Shown piece by piece: positions 38,334 to 49,311 of a DNA stretch of 64,000 nucleotides (the first letter of the stretch is position 1; every line of letters begins with the position of its first letter). The stretch comes from Symsagittifera roscoffensis (lineage: Eukaryota > Xenacoelomorpha > Acoela > Convolutidae). The notes beneath the pieces were generated by a model, which did not search any database, was not told the origin of the DNA, and saw only the letters and a program-made list of their open reading frames with translations. The translations under genes and the position numbers were made by a program. The stretch is taken from the NCBI RefSeq assembly GCF_963678635.1, contig NC_087066.1, positions 20,925,996 to 20,989,995 of the forward strand, in the 5' to 3' direction.

Positions 38334-40152
38334 CCTGAAGAGGGAGCTTGAGAGGGCGCAAAGGGAGAAGAAGAAAGCGAATCTTGGCCTGGATAGCGCG
38401 AAACTCGAGAGGGATCAAGCGAATCTGGCGAGAGACCAAGCGATACTTGAGAGGGACCAGGCGCGGCGTGACCTTGATATGTTGAAAGCAGAGTACCAGC
38501 AAGAACAAAGGGTGCGAGAGAACAAGGCGAACTGCGAGCAGTTGAAGTCGGAACTTGAAAAGATCCAGCGGCCACAACGAGAGTTCGGCAGGCAAAAGGA
38601 AAAGGGGACCAGGACTACGGAGCGAGCTGCTGCAGGCTCAAGGCCGGAGTCACGTATGGAGGTGGATGAGGCTCCCAGGTCAAAGGGACGATTCAACTTA
38701 GAGCGCGCGGCTCAAGAACACATAAACGAGGGACTGGAAGTGTGGATACCAACCGAATCAGCGTCCTCCCTGCGTGGTTTGGAGACACAACCGATACGCC
38801 CACTGATGGACGTGGCACTGCCGGGATATACTCCTAGCTCAACCCCGAGCAGCAGTCAGGTGAGCGGGAGCTCGTCGCGTCTCAAGGAATTAATTGAGAG
38901 GCTACAGCTGAAAAATCGTGAAATTCCAACTAGAGTGGAGCTACCCCAGACTTGGAGGGAGCAACTGGTCAGGAATGTGGTAATCGCAAGCTATAAGAAG
39001 AACACGCATGGCAGATATTACAGGCACAACTGCATGAATTGGAACGCTGCGCAGCGGGCGAGAAGGGATTGTTTTCATGACACGTCTTGGGTTGAATACT
39101 ATACACAGCCACGAATACCGGAGGGTGCAGTTCACCTGATTATAGAGGACAGCCTGATACGGGTGCTGACCCGGATCCAGTCGCACTGGCAGACTGGAGT
39201 CTTGAGTTTCGCTGGAGCCGCAACGCCGCAGATGTTGGCATCACTCGAGATGCTAGGGATGGCAAGAATGTATACAGTGACTCTAATGATGGGGACCAAT
39301 GACGTGTCCAGAGGTGAGTCAAGAAAAGTGATGAGGCTACATGATAAAATGAGCTGCATTCTGGAGGAGTTGCGGATTCAGATGGATCCCGCCATACTCA
39401 CGATTTGCACCATCCCTTATAACATGAAGGCCGACCAACATTCGATGGAAATGAATGAGAAAGTGCGGAACCTGAACGAAATAATCAGGCAGATACATCA
39501 GAGGAGTGTCCTTCCCGTCAGATTGTTGGACGTAGCAGACCAGATGGAGCGATCCTTCCCTGAGGATGCGTCTTCAGCCGGAATCCATTTTGACAGAACT
39601 AGGGGTGTGGAGTGGTTGAACAACGTTTTCCAGCGGCACATAAGTGCGCTGGAGGCAGATCTGCTTGAAACAGCCCAATTTACATTCGGTCCACCCCCAA
39701 ATACCCCTTTCCTTGCCACAAGACCCCTGTCCAGTCGCCTGGAAGCGAGAGTCGACTCAAGAGACATCTCGAGGAGCAGCCGGACCAGATTACCGGGTTC
39801 CGCGCCGATGGAAGCCGAGGAAGCAGAGTCATCGACGCCCCAAAGTTCAGTGGTATCCTCAGTGGTGGTGATAGATAACAAGAGAGTGGAAAGACCAGCG
39901 GAGACAAGCCGAACGCGATATCTGGAGAAAATAAAGGAGTTGGACCTGGAGGATCAGGATTGTAGACAGGAGTTGGCGGAGGCCCTGGGGCTCAAGCACG
40001 TGTCACACGAGGATTTGAGCCGACACCGTTGCGTGGATTGGTTAAAGGCCCACAAAACGCATTTCTCGAGAGCAAGAATAATTGAGACGGCTGATCTGAC
40101 TGGGATACCCATGAAATCAGTCATGGGACCGATTAATTACAGACCTCTCTAG
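38257..40152 (+). CDS. E2 accessory ORF B: coiled coil and SGNH-hydrolase domain
   Basis: A 631-aa frame. Residues ~25-110 are a charged coiled coil with a repeated RDQA-L unit. SGNH/GDSL-hydrolase blocks follow: block I HLIIEDSLIRV (Glu297-Asp298-Ser299; Gly of GDS replaced by Glu), block II SFAGAA (~316), block III MMGTNDVS (Gly346, Asn348, Asp349) and block V SAGIHFD with His444. The Asp usually three residues before His is Ala here. Such enzymes cleave ester bonds; members occur in ORF1 of CR1-type non-LTR elements and in giant telomere-associated rotifer elements. A C-terminal ~150 residues follow with no family recognised. The TAG at 40150-40152 is in frame with the next segment. E1 keeps the GDS nucleophile but has lost the other blocks. 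Confidence 0.75.
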   Translation: MGQSTSKPPSMMRAQQTEETYPGPSNLKRELERAQREKKKANLGLDSAKLERDQANLARDQAILERDQARRDLDMLKAEYQQEQRVRENKANCEQLKSELEKIQRPQREFGRQKEKGTRTTERAAAGSRPESRMEVDEAPRSKGRFNLERAAQEHINEGLEVWIPTESASSLRGLETQPIRPLMDVALPGYTPSSTPSSSQVSGSSSRLKELIERLQLKNREIPTRVELPQTWREQLVRNVVIASYKKNTHGRYYRHNCMNWNAAQRARRDCFHDTSWVEYYTQPRIPEGAVHLIIEDSLIRVLTRIQSHWQTGVLSFAGAATPQMLASLEMLGMARMYTVTLMMGTNDVSRGESRKVMRLHDKMSCILEELRIQMDPAILTICTIPYNMKADQHSMEMNEKVRNLNEIIRQIHQRSVLPVRLLDVADQMERSFPEDASSAGIHFDRTRGVEWLNNVFQRHISALEADLLETAQFTFGPPPNTPFLATRPLSSRLEARVDSRDISRSSRTRLPGSAPMEAEEAESSTPQSSVVSSVVVIDNKRVERPAETSRTRYLEKIKELDLEDQDCRQELAEALGLKHVSHEDLSRHRCVDWLKAHKTHFSRARIIETADLTGIPMKSVMGPINYRPL

Positions 40153-41295
40153 TTGCTGGGGAGTCCGGGACTCATAGTGGAGCCCCCAAGTACCGCGCAG
40201 TTGAGGGTAGTAGATAAGCTACTGGAACCGAAAGAGATGGAACTACCAGACGCCGCTTACGAGGGTGCCAATTTAGCAGACGACCCAAGATATGGAAAAC
40301 CCAGCAGGAGCGCCAAATTGGCCAAGACACTGACACTATACGATAGAGCGGATCCAGCGGCCGCAAGGGTGATCATCGAGGCGGGATCGGATTTCGAGGG
40401 AAAATCTCCCAAATTGTTCTGGCCGGAAACTCTGGTATGCTCGCTGCCAGGTGCAGAGTTGAACCAGATGTTGACCCTGGTGGTAGCGATGAAGTCAGAG
40501 ATGCCTAGTGAACCAGAGCTACTGCTGTTCGCAGGAATGAACGATCACCTGCATGCGGCTGGACTTCTGGAGCAGTTAAAAAGCGATGAGCCTATGCCAA
40601 AGAAAATCTGAGAGGCTATCCAGACGTTGTTTGCCGCGATGAACGAGGTGCAGGAAAATGTCAGTTCTCGATATGGACCTAAGACGAGAGTGGTATTTAC
40701 GACGTCCCCTGGATACGCGAGCATGCCTCCTGCTCTGCAGCTTGTGTATGCCATTTTGGTCCTAATAGCCAAAGGGAACGCATGGCGGATTCTGATGGCA
40801 GCTCCCAATCGGGAGCTGGAACCCGCGAACTTGAGACTTCGGTAGTCAGAACTGGCAGCGGCGTGGGTGGACGTGTCCCACGCATTGAGGGGATTCTATG
40901 AATTGGCAGACATCCTCATTGTATTGGATGAGGTCCTCTTACTTGAGATCTCGAATCTCGCCAGGCAACTGAAGTTCATTCCGGTAATAGGGGATGACCA
41001 CCCAATAATAAGTCGCCTGACAGCCAGCCTATGGTTCCGAGGTATGAACTTGACCATCACGAGCTCCACCAGCAAATCGAGGGGACCAAGTAACGAAAAA
41101 AAGAATGTGGCTGCGGCCGAAAAACAAGTGGAAGCGATGGTATATCGACTAACACAAGAGAGAGGCAGGTGGCCGTTTCTAACACCAAGGCTAGAGAATG
41201 CTACGGACAAGACGAGGGAGAGTGCCCCACCTCTCGTGAAGCAGCTCTGGGAATTTCTTGAGGAACAATTGGAGGTAGCCGAGAGTAGGAGATGA
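40153..41295 (+). pseudogene. E2 ORF B: second SGNH-like domain and helical region, three stops
   Basis: Same frame as 38257-40152, interrupted by TAG (40150), TGA (40609) and TAG (40843) before ending at 41295. Near its start a strand (RVIIEAGSD) and KLFWPETLV align with E1. LLFAGMNDHL (Gly128, Asn130, Asp131 from 40153) matches SGNH block III and E1 VVAGSNDHL. The strand with SPGYA and the SELAAAWVDVSHAL helix follow. No block-V His is evident, so I read it as a degenerate SGNH fold after the more typical one. The end overlaps the next frame by ATGA (41292-41295), a frameshift relative to E1. Confidence 0.5.
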
Positions 41296-42047
41296 CGGTG
41301 GGTAGATTCGTCACGGCAACGAACGAGGTCACCATTGGAGGATTCTGGAGGGAGCATGCAAAAGGTGAGCTGAGGACGAGAAAAGATCACGAGATCCTGA
41401 AGTTCTTGAGTCCTTGTTGGGAAAAGAAATACATGGATGGAGTGTTTTATGCGAAAGAGACCATTTTCGGGGCCTCTGTGCAAGAGCTATTGAGTATGCC
41501 CATAAGCCTCTTGCTGGCCCTATACTTGGTTTACCCAAGGTACCTGTTTAACATGGGTCCAGCGTACATGTTCAGTCGGGGTGTAGAGACACTTCGGATT
41601 GATGGGTATCTGACACTGGTGCTCCTGACTCATGGCGAACTGGTGTCGTTTCATCGCTTGATGAAATATGGGGAGCCCCTGTCGATGGGAAAGACCCACT
41701 CAAGTATAAACACCTACTCGTACAAGTGCGCTGCAGGACTGAAGACGTTGCTGGTGGAGTATCTTCTGATGCAAAACCGACACATGACCGGTGAAGAGAA
41801 GAATCCAAAGACGAGAGATGAATGGAGGGAGGCGAATGGTGGTGTCCCTCTACTGACCGATCTATGTCTGGCGATGAGATCTGACCCAGTGGGAATGATC
41901 AGGGGACTAGAGGAGGTCGTAACTTGTATTTACGGACCAGCGGTTACGTACGCCTTTCGGGACCCTTTAGTGGCGGCATACCGCAATTCAGTGGTACACG
42001 TGAGCTTAATAAGCGTGTTGGATGGGACGGCGTTGAGCTGGTGTTGA
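41292..42047 (+). CDS. E2 ORF B: conserved helical segment
   Basis: A 251-aa frame aligned with E1 17392-18732 (second half) and 18751-19110: LLLALYLVYP against LILALYV, RIDGYLTLVLLTHG against RLDGLLTLIAMTYG, LLVEYLLMQNR against LLLQYLLQQNR, and AYRNSV in both. This is strong protein conservation without a known family. It contains moderately hydrophobic helices, but I would not call membrane segments. The frame ends early (SWC) where E1 continues. Confidence 0.5.
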   Translation: MTVGRFVTATNEVTIGGFWREHAKGELRTRKDHEILKFLSPCWEKKYMDGVFYAKETIFGASVQELLSMPISLLLALYLVYPRYLFNMGPAYMFSRGVETLRIDGYLTLVLLTHGELVSFHRLMKYGEPLSMGKTHSSINTYSYKCAAGLKTLLVEYLLMQNRHMTGEEKNPKTRDEWREANGGVPLLTDLCLAMRSDPVGMIRGLEEVVTCIYGPAVTYAFRDPLVAAYRNSVVHVSLISVLDGTALSWC

Positions 42048-42743
42048 CAAGAGGTGTGAGGGCACGAATGTGTAATACAGTGCTCTTTGGGAAGGTGAAA
42101 GATCCCGAGTTGGTAGTGTTTAACTTCCGCGGGGCAACTGCAATGCAGGATGGGGGGAAAGCGTGAAGGCCCCATTGAGAGTCATCCCAAGTTCTGGAAT
42201 CTGAATCCCCTAACGGCGGGCGGACAAGAGATCCTGAGAATCCCCGCGTGGAAAAAGAGCTTGTAGAAAAGAGTTGGTAAAAAGGGAACGACACTAGAGA
42301 AGGAAACCCTGCCTGTGACCATTCCTGAGTTCCCAACAGTCAGGAGAATGACCCTGGGGATGAATAACTCCCTGGTGGTCCCATCCCTGTTCGCAAGAGC
42401 TACGGTAGAAAGGCAGCAAAAGGAGTTCACCGATGGCTGGGACCCCTTGTTCATTGGGTATAAAGCAGCGGTCTACTTCCATACTTGTGATATCAAGATA
42501 AACTCATGAACGACTCAGGCGAAAAAAATGAGAGGCTCGATGCCTCCAAAATTCGAGGTACGGGACATCTTGAGAACGCTCGATCAGGCGAATTTGGAGA
42601 ACATGTTACCGGTATGGGATGATGGCAGGATGATTGTAGAAGAAGGGCACATCGCGCTGAAAAACGAGATGAAGTTTGTCACAAGAAAGTACCGGGCGCC
42701 TTACGGATTAGAGCAAGTGGAAATGAAACAAGAAGGGAAATAG
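42048..42743 (+). pseudogene. E2 ORF B C-terminal part, fragmented
   Basis: Pieces in different frames align with E1 18980-19700: 42054-42166 (LFGKVKDPELVVFNF), 42200-42260 (PKFWNLNPL), 42315-42509 (FPTVRRMTLGM, FIGYKAAVYFHT) and 42528-42743 (EEGHIALKNEMKF). The last matches GEESVEFLVNDELF in E1, the segment with weak ADP-ribosyltransferase resemblance; the second Glu is not kept. Confidence 0.4.
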
Positions 42744-42749
42744 CTTGAT

Positions 42750-44228
42750 GTGGCAGGCTTGTTATATGTGGCTCTGACAGAATGCAACAAGCAAGACCCA
42801 GCGACACGCTCACCCCTATCAATAGGCACCCCTGGGGACAAGAGAAGCGGCCCCGTAGAAGACCGATTTAGAAAGATACTTGAGAGAAGGCGAGCCGAGT
42901 CAGAGGAAGAAAGCATGAATGAAACTCTCAGTGAAACAGGAGAGGAAATGGAAGTGGGGAATACGCCTGAGCCGAAACCAGCTGAGGAGGATTTCACCGC
43001 CCAGGAACTACTGCAGGACCTGAGCGGAGATGATTGGGCGGACAATGCCACACCACCTCTGACCTCATCCCCTCGGAAAAACCACCTGGAATTACCATTG
43101 ACAAACGAAACTTCCAACATGGGGATGATATTTTTGAGTACAGAAGAGAGCAAGAAAAACACGTTTGAGGGGAACAAGAGCATGTTTCTAGGGACTCTGG
43201 ATGAGAAAGCTTGGCGGGAATTCTTGAGTGAATTTAATCAAGAGACGAAGAGTGAGACCACGCTAGATAACTCCAACGAAGAACTGTGGAACGCGGTGGT
43301 CAAGATCGGGGAACCTGTTTTGATGGGCACCGAGCTGGATGAAAGAGCAAGAAAGGAGTTGCTGAGCAAGATAGTCAAGTTGAGGGAGACGCGACAGAAG
43401 ACCAGGGATGATGAATGTAAAGACGGCTCTACTCTGAAACAAAAAACTGATGATAAAGTGATTAAAAGTACTAATATCCTTAAGGCTCGAGCAGAGGGGA
43501 GGCAAGAATTGGAAGGGTCGGACCGGGACAAAGAGATCGAATCAGTGATGATAGTGACGACGCCCCCAAGCAAAGGTATGAAGTCTTGAAAGAGGAAACT
43601 GGAGGGAGAGGAGTTGAGCAGCCCGTCGGCGGATGCTGTCTCTAAGAAGAACTTGAGGGAGACTGCCCCCATGATCCTAGCGCGGTGGAAGACCGCAGCC
43701 TACAAGAGTAGCTGCGAACCAAGGAAGCTAGCCCAAGTGGTGAAAGAGATAGAGGTCTCGACAAGTCTGGCAACGGAAGAAGATTTCAAACCTCAGAAGG
43801 CAGGCTCGAAAAAGGGTTAGACGAATGGAAAAACATGGGAAGTGGATGTTGGCAAAGAATGGGTCTCGAGCGAATATCAGGCTATTGGCAAACAAGTGAC
43901 CAGCGACCCTCTTGAGAAGAATGCGACAAGGAATAAGGCTCGACCTTGGTGGATGGCCCTAGAGACTATGAAGGAATTGGAGGACTGTCTGAAGAAGCTC
44001 GATCATGGGGTGTTCCGCAAGCGTCGCAATTGGGCTACTCAACAAAAAGCCGAGGTCAACAAGTTAGAATTGGGAAGTCAGCTAAAGCGGAATTGGCAGA
44101 GCTTGTTGCGGGATTACTTTGAGGAGGCGATGAGAACACCTTCGTCCGCATTGCCTCTGATGGCAAATCCCTTCGTTAGAACAGCGGGGCGGCTGATGTT
44201 CGCGTGGAGCCTAGTGGACTTCACGTGA
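42750..44228 (+). pseudogene. E2 accessory ORF C, first half
   Basis: One frame with two in-frame stops (TGA at 43587, TAG at 43818), giving segments 42750-43589, 43614-43820 and 43842-44228. The first is acidic and largely disordered-looking with a conserved FLGTLDEKAWREFLSEF block; the second matches the E1 block before 20600; the third has WQSLLRDYFEEAM and the ANPFVRT block shared with E1. No family recognised. The matching E1 frame (19914-21263) carries stops at different positions, so the stops are independent decay. Confidence 0.5.
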
Positions 44229-44232
44229 TAAA

Positions 44233-44938
44233 TTGAAATTGAGCAACGAAAGTCTAGAAGTCTACCAGATGCTGGTACAGCATGGCGCGAGAGATAATTC
44301 CCGTCTGAGTCTGGCGAGAAGAAAAGATGCCACTTGTTTTTTGAGGTGGATAATGTCCGTAATGACTATTAGTACCATCCAAGCGAGTCATCAGAAGGCC
44401 AGGGGGAGCAAAACCATGGAGAGAAGGGTCTCCACCGTCATACTGAATGTGTACCAGAGTACGGGGATCGAGAAGGAAGATGACTCGAGGCAATCCCTAG
44501 AGAATCATGGGAAACTTGACGAAATACGAAGATTTCATAACAAGAAATTTGAAGAGGGGCATGATGTGCATCGTAACTTGGCCTTGGCTGAGGATTACTC
44601 GAGACCCAACAAACGGGGAGAATGTGACAAAATATAGGGAGTCGAAGACACCAACGGCGGAATCGATATACGCTATCGATTATAGCAGAAGACTTGAGTT
44701 GTTTGAGACGGTGTGCAAGGTATTCGCCATACCCATGGAGATCAAGCACGTATGGAGCCGCGTGAGGTTCTTCCCGAGCGACGTTGACGTCTTGGCTGTA
44801 CATGGTGACAAAAGATCACCTGAAGAAATATCAAAAGGAATATCGACAATTCCTGGCAGAAATAGGACCGGAAGCCTTCAAGAGACCTCTGCTGAACCAT
44901 CGAAATGCGATCACGACAGGTTAGATAAGAGTCGGTAG
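44233..44938 (+). pseudogene. E2 ORF C, second half with large internal deletion
   Basis: Frames 44233-44637 and 44507-44938 carry the two ends of the E1 644-aa segment: EIRRFHNKKFE (E1 EVRRYSNKELK) and LELFETVCKVFAIP with HVWSR (E1 LDLFRTTCKVLRIP, RLWSR). The ~1.5 kb between them in E1 is missing. Confidence 0.5.
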
Positions 44939-44939
44939 G

Positions 44940-45233
44940 GTGTCTAGAAACAATACCAATGCAAGAGAATTGATACTGGAGGAGGACTTGGAGAAGAACG
45001 TGAGCTTGAGCCTACACAATTCCTTTTGCTTGAACGGGGAATTGAAAGTGAAAGGTTTACCAAATCGGGCAATGAGGTTGCAGGAGCAGAAGGAGTGGAT
45101 GCGATCCTTCGAGCAATTGAAAGCATGGGAAGAGATCGTGATCAGCTCTGATGATGAGGAAGCGCTGCTAAGGCAGATCACGGTGTCAAATTCATCGGGG
45201 CCTAGCACTTCGAAGGCTAGGAATACGAAGTGA
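44940..45233 (+). CDS. E2 ORF C carboxyl tail
   Basis: A 97-aa frame containing LEKNVSLSLHNSFC, the block most conserved with E1 (LERNVSLCLHNSFC), then an acidic SSDDEE tail. The same frame extends upstream across a TAG (LLNHRNAITT), matching E1 FLTHRNAVTT. Function unknown. Confidence 0.5.
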   Translation: MSRNNTNARELILEEDLEKNVSLSLHNSFCLNGELKVKGLPNRAMRLQEQKEWMRSFEQLKAWEEIVISSDDEEALLRQITVSNSSGPSTSKARNTK

Positions 45234-45655
45234 GCAGGGAGCTCAATGTGTGTTTCTTGAGTCTTGAGAGAGAAAAGAGGGGGCTCGAGTGTGAAATCGG
45301 ATGGAATCAGATGTCACGAAAAAGAACTTTTAACGAAACAAAGTATTGTTATTAATATGCTTTTATTATGATATAAATCAAAATGTTGCATGACAATTTC
45401 CTGATTGGATAGGACAAAAGAAATTTTAATTATTAGCTTCAAAAGCGGAAATTTAAGGTGCAATTATATATGAAAATTTTGATTGCTGTTCAGCGATTGT
45501 GTGATAATTTTACATGGTTGTGAATTTTGGGGTGTAGATAAACTGAAGTCTGCTGCAAACTTCTGTAAATGACCACTGGCACTGTATCTTGAGCTACACT
45601 CGGAATTCTGGAGATTCACTGGCAGACGGCAACACGCGATGAGGACATCGATCTT
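45234..45655. other. E2 3' untranslated region
   Basis: AT-rich, with no supported ORF, ending at the PPT. Shorter than its E1 counterpart. Confidence 0.6.
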
Positions 45656-45668
45656 GAGTCCGGGGAGT
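45656..45668 (+). promoter_or_regulatory. E2 3' polypurine tract
   Basis: GAGTCCGGGGAGT, followed by A and then TGTGCCAGTCG, the first bases of the E2-type LTR (45670). Confidence 0.75.
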
Positions 45669-45669
45669 A

Positions 45670-46645
45670 TGTGCCAGTCGCACAAAAATATATTAAAATA
45701 GGTTGTTCGAGCCGTGTTTTTTATAGCAATCACGTAGTCTGAGGATCTGAGACTCAGCTATGTGGTTGTGTTCGCATGTGAACGAAAGCTGATCAAAAGT
45801 CGTTTGACTGATGGCCTAAAAATAGTAACTTTTTACTTAGCCCTAAACAGACCAGAAAATCAACTGGCAAGGTCGAGACGGTGAAAAACGAGTAGGATTA
45901 AGGTAACTGACGCCTGCCAGTCGTTAATAGGTACTTTTTCTACGCTCCGTCGCTGTGTAGTATTTGGGCGAATGTTACAAGCAGCAGTATCAACTGAGAA
46001 GCAGAAGTATCCAGTGAAGGGTATTAACTATATTAGTTCAAAACACAGTTAATTGGAAAGGTTTTCACAGGTATTTATAAATTCAAGTTTAACTCTCTAA
46101 AATGCCTGTTGTCAAGGAAGAGTTAAAAAATATAAAAAACACTTTATTTGTACATCGAAATTAATTTCAATACACCAGTGTAAGTCAAATGTTTTCTATC
46201 AACTCATAAAAATATTATATCATCATTAGATACGCATAGTTACAATAAACAAAACAAAATCTATTACAAATATCGATGATTACTTTTCACCTGAGAGCTT
46301 TAAAGTGGTTTATATATAAATGTTATTATATAAACTTGAAGCTTTTCCATGAAACTTTACCATGAGTTGCCACAGAGGGGTCTTCTTTAAATTATTATAA
46401 ATAATAATTCTTGAATTTTATCTTTGCTTTTCTGTATGTTAGTATGTCTTTAAAGTTGACTTTATCATCTGTTAGTTTGTTCCAGATTATGACGGACTTT
46501 TTAAAGAAGGAATTTTCTATGTATTGCCCATTATATCTGTCGCGAAATATAATTTTTTGTTTCTTGTATTAATATCTATTTGGTGGTTATCATACTATAT
46601 GTTATTTTAGGCTGGCAATAATTGATGTTGTATTTTCCAAAAGTG
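45670..46645 (+). repeat. Chimeric junction: E2 LTR start fused to partial E1 LTR and spacer
   Basis: The first ~11 bp match the E2 LTR start. From ~45681 the sequence matches the 3' part of the E1 3' LTR (24893-25190) and then the spacer 25191-25858. So 24893-26740 is repeated at 45681-47529 on the far side of E2, with a percent or so of scattered differences. Unequal exchange or joining of two haplotypes in assembly would both produce this. Confidence 0.8.
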
Positions 46646-47529
46646 TGTGCCAGTCGGTCATATTTGGAAGTTTGACCTTGAGCAATGCGAATAACATGAT
46701 TTTGGGGTCCAATGGAATTTTTCGAAAATTCGAATTGGACATGTCCTGCTCAAGTTTCTCGCGACAACTGAAAATATCAGGAAAATAAGATCAGAACAAC
46801 CGAATTACAATCGCGGGAAAGTGGTCAAATTTAGCAGCGGGAAATTGCTGTTCGCAATTTCCGATACTTAATTTGAAGAGAGTAGAGCTGTCTTATTCGT
46901 GACAGGAGACAGAAAGTAATCGCGAGCTAAAGAACATCGATTTTCAGCTGGACCAGGGTGAGCCTTCAGTGGAAAAGTAGACAAACGAAGTCTCCCAATA
47001 GTCCAGACCAAAAGCTCAATTCTCAAGCTAGAACTTGTTCGATTAGAACTTATTGAATCAAACTTAATTCCCCATTTATTCTCAAGTTGCGTATTAATTT
47101 AGCTACCTCAAATTCTCGAGTGTGCCAATATGTGAGTACTCAATTTAGTTTCCTTGAGTGTGTTTTATGATTGTTATGTTGAGGTAAGGAGAGTTTTAGG
47201 TTGATCCATCTGAAATGGATCAAAGTTTCACTGTCTAATAAAAAGTAACTGAACGGATTGTTCCGTCCCTGTTTTTAACGGCGTTCGCGTGTTTTGGGTA
47301 TGTTGAGACCTAAGTATGGGTGCGTTCTTATTTTCTAGAGTGGTGGGATCTTTTGGTAGTGGCTTTTAAGCTGTAACGGGTTTTTAGTCTCATGTCGCAA
47401 GTGAACCGAATTGGCTCCGACCGTTCGAGGTAGAAAAACACAAGAGATAGTGTCCCTGACTCTTGAGCCAATGGTTATAGGGCCTATTTTTCTTTAACCT
47501 CATATGTGACCGAAGTAGGCGACTGTTAC
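46646..47529 (+). repeat. E2-type LTR, downstream copy
   Basis: About 884 bp, starting TGTGCCAGTCGG and ending GTTAC, with few differences from 25859-26740. The sequence after it is unrelated (GGTGACATAAT). Confidence 0.85.
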
Positions 47530-47641
47530 GGTGACATAATATTTCATAGTCCAGAAACATTGTTACTGGCAATATATTGTGTTTTAGCTTCAAGTCTGAA
47601 GATGAGTCGTATTTTGCACGATCGCAGCAAGTTTTTCTTGC

Positions 47642-48672
47642 TCAGCTTAACTGTTTTTCCAGAGATATCATTAAGTTAGCGGATATTCCACTTGAAAGAA
47701 TTGCTGGGTAATGCAAATGATTAATTACCAGTGCATTCATTAACAAGAGTCTTGTTTTTACTGGCAATGGCTTTTTGATTGATTGAAGTGTTTTTATTCC
47801 GCATGCCATTTTCCTGAGAATCTTTTTGATTTCATCTTGGAATGTTAGAAACTGATCTAAGACTACTTCTAGGTATTTAACATTGGTTTTTTCCTCAATT
47901 TTTTTATCAGCTAGTGTTATAGTAAACTTTTCGTCCTTTTTCCTTGAAAATTTTTTGCTGAAAACAGTGAGTTCTGTTTTTTTTGCATTCAACTGAAATG
48001 AGTGTTCAAAAAAATAATTTGACAACAGACTGCAAAAGGCTTCGAGTGCTTTAAGAGCTTTTTGTGGATCGTTATTTTCACAGAATAGTAATGTATCATC
48101 CCCGCATATTGGACTATATTACATGTTTTGTCAATTTGTTTGTTGAGATCGTTAATGTAGAGATTGAATATTAGAGGGCCTAGGACAGTGCCCTGTGGGA
48201 AACTCTGCTCAAGTGCAATCCAATCGGATTCGGTGTTGTCAACAATTTTTTTCTGGCTTCGGTTGGTGATAAAGGAATTGATCATTTCTATAGCTTCTTC
48301 GGAAAAAATTAACCCTTTTAGTTTCTGTTTAAGATACGTATGATCAATAGAATCAAATGCCTTAGAGAGATCCAGTAAGGAACATGCTACGGTTTTGTTG
48401 TTGTCTATTGCTTTTTTGAATGCTTCAGTGCAATAAAGAATAGCGTCGATTGTTGAATATGATGTTCTGAACCCAAATTGGGTATTACTTGGTAACTTTT
48501 TGCAGATCAGATATTCGTTGATTTGTTTATATAACAATTTTTCAAAAACTTTTGAGAGAGCCCCAGTTATAGAGATAGGCCTATAATTTTCTGGTAGTTC
48601 TGGATCCTCTTTTTTGTAAATTGGTGCGACAATTGCTTTTTTGAGCTTGCAAGGATATATCTTATTTTTCAA
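47642..48672 (-). pseudogene. Non-LTR reverse transcriptase, 3' copy
   Basis: Frame 47989-48672 has NYRPISITGALSKVFEKLL, QFGFRTSYSTIDAI, LLDLSKAFDSIDH and LPQGTVLGPLIFNLYINDL, i.e. RT fingers and palm. Where the catalytic FADD box should be, the sequence reads QYAGMIHYY, so the active-site Asp pair is lost. Frame 47642-48025 carries the thumb region (LNAKKTELTVFS, KYLEVVLDQFLTFQDE). The two frames overlap with a shift near 48010. Inactive relic. Confidence 0.85.
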
Positions 48673-49311
48673 AAACTCATTCTATAGAAACGTCAGATGT
48701 GTGTATATTTCATTGCAGCCATCCTTCAATGCCCAGGCTGGAATTTTGGATGGACCTTGTGCCTTTCGATAATTTAAACTATTTGTTTTTTTTTACATTC
48801 AGCTGATGTGATGAACCGGAAAAAAAAATTATTATTATTTTGAATGTTGCATGTAGAAGTCGGTGGACTTTGCCTGATTTTGAATTTTTCTCATAAAAGC
48901 ATCCAAGAGTTAAGAACTTGTACTTTAGCAGGTTCGTCATCTGTAAATTTTTGATTATGAAATCGCCGAAAGAGTTTCTGAGTAATGGAATGAGGTTGGA
49001 AGATTTTTTTGAGTTTCTTGTAACGTTTATTATACTCCATTTTTCGCATTCGCTTTTTTTCGAGTTAAACAGTTGGGATATTATGATTGAAGTTAGGATT
49101 TTTGATTGATTGAAGGGTTTTTATTCTGCATGCCATTTTCTGAGAATCTTTTAGATTTCATCATGGAATGTTAGAAACTGATCTAAAACTACTCCTAGTA
49201 TTTAACATTGGTTTTTTCCTCAATTATTTTATCAGCTAGTGTTATAGTAAACTTTTCATCCTTTTTCCTTAATGTTTTTTGCTGAAAGAGATGAGTTCTG
49301 TTTTTTTTAAT

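Larger units (their letters stand above)
25859..47529 (+). mobile_element. E2: second giant LTR retrotransposon of the E1 family
   Basis: E2 has its own LTR subtype (start TGTGCCAGTCG, end GTTAC), the same PBS, gag-PR-RT-RH, integrase, macro ORF and ORFs B and C in the same order as E1. Its 3' end is rearranged: after the PPT only ~11 bp of its LTR remain, joined to the 3' half of an E1-type LTR, the spacer, and then a complete E2-type LTR. The candidate target duplication AGTG (25855-25858) against GGTG (47530-47533) matches at 3 of 4 bases. Many stops and frameshifts are present, and one zinc-ligand His of integrase is Leu. Confidence 0.88.
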
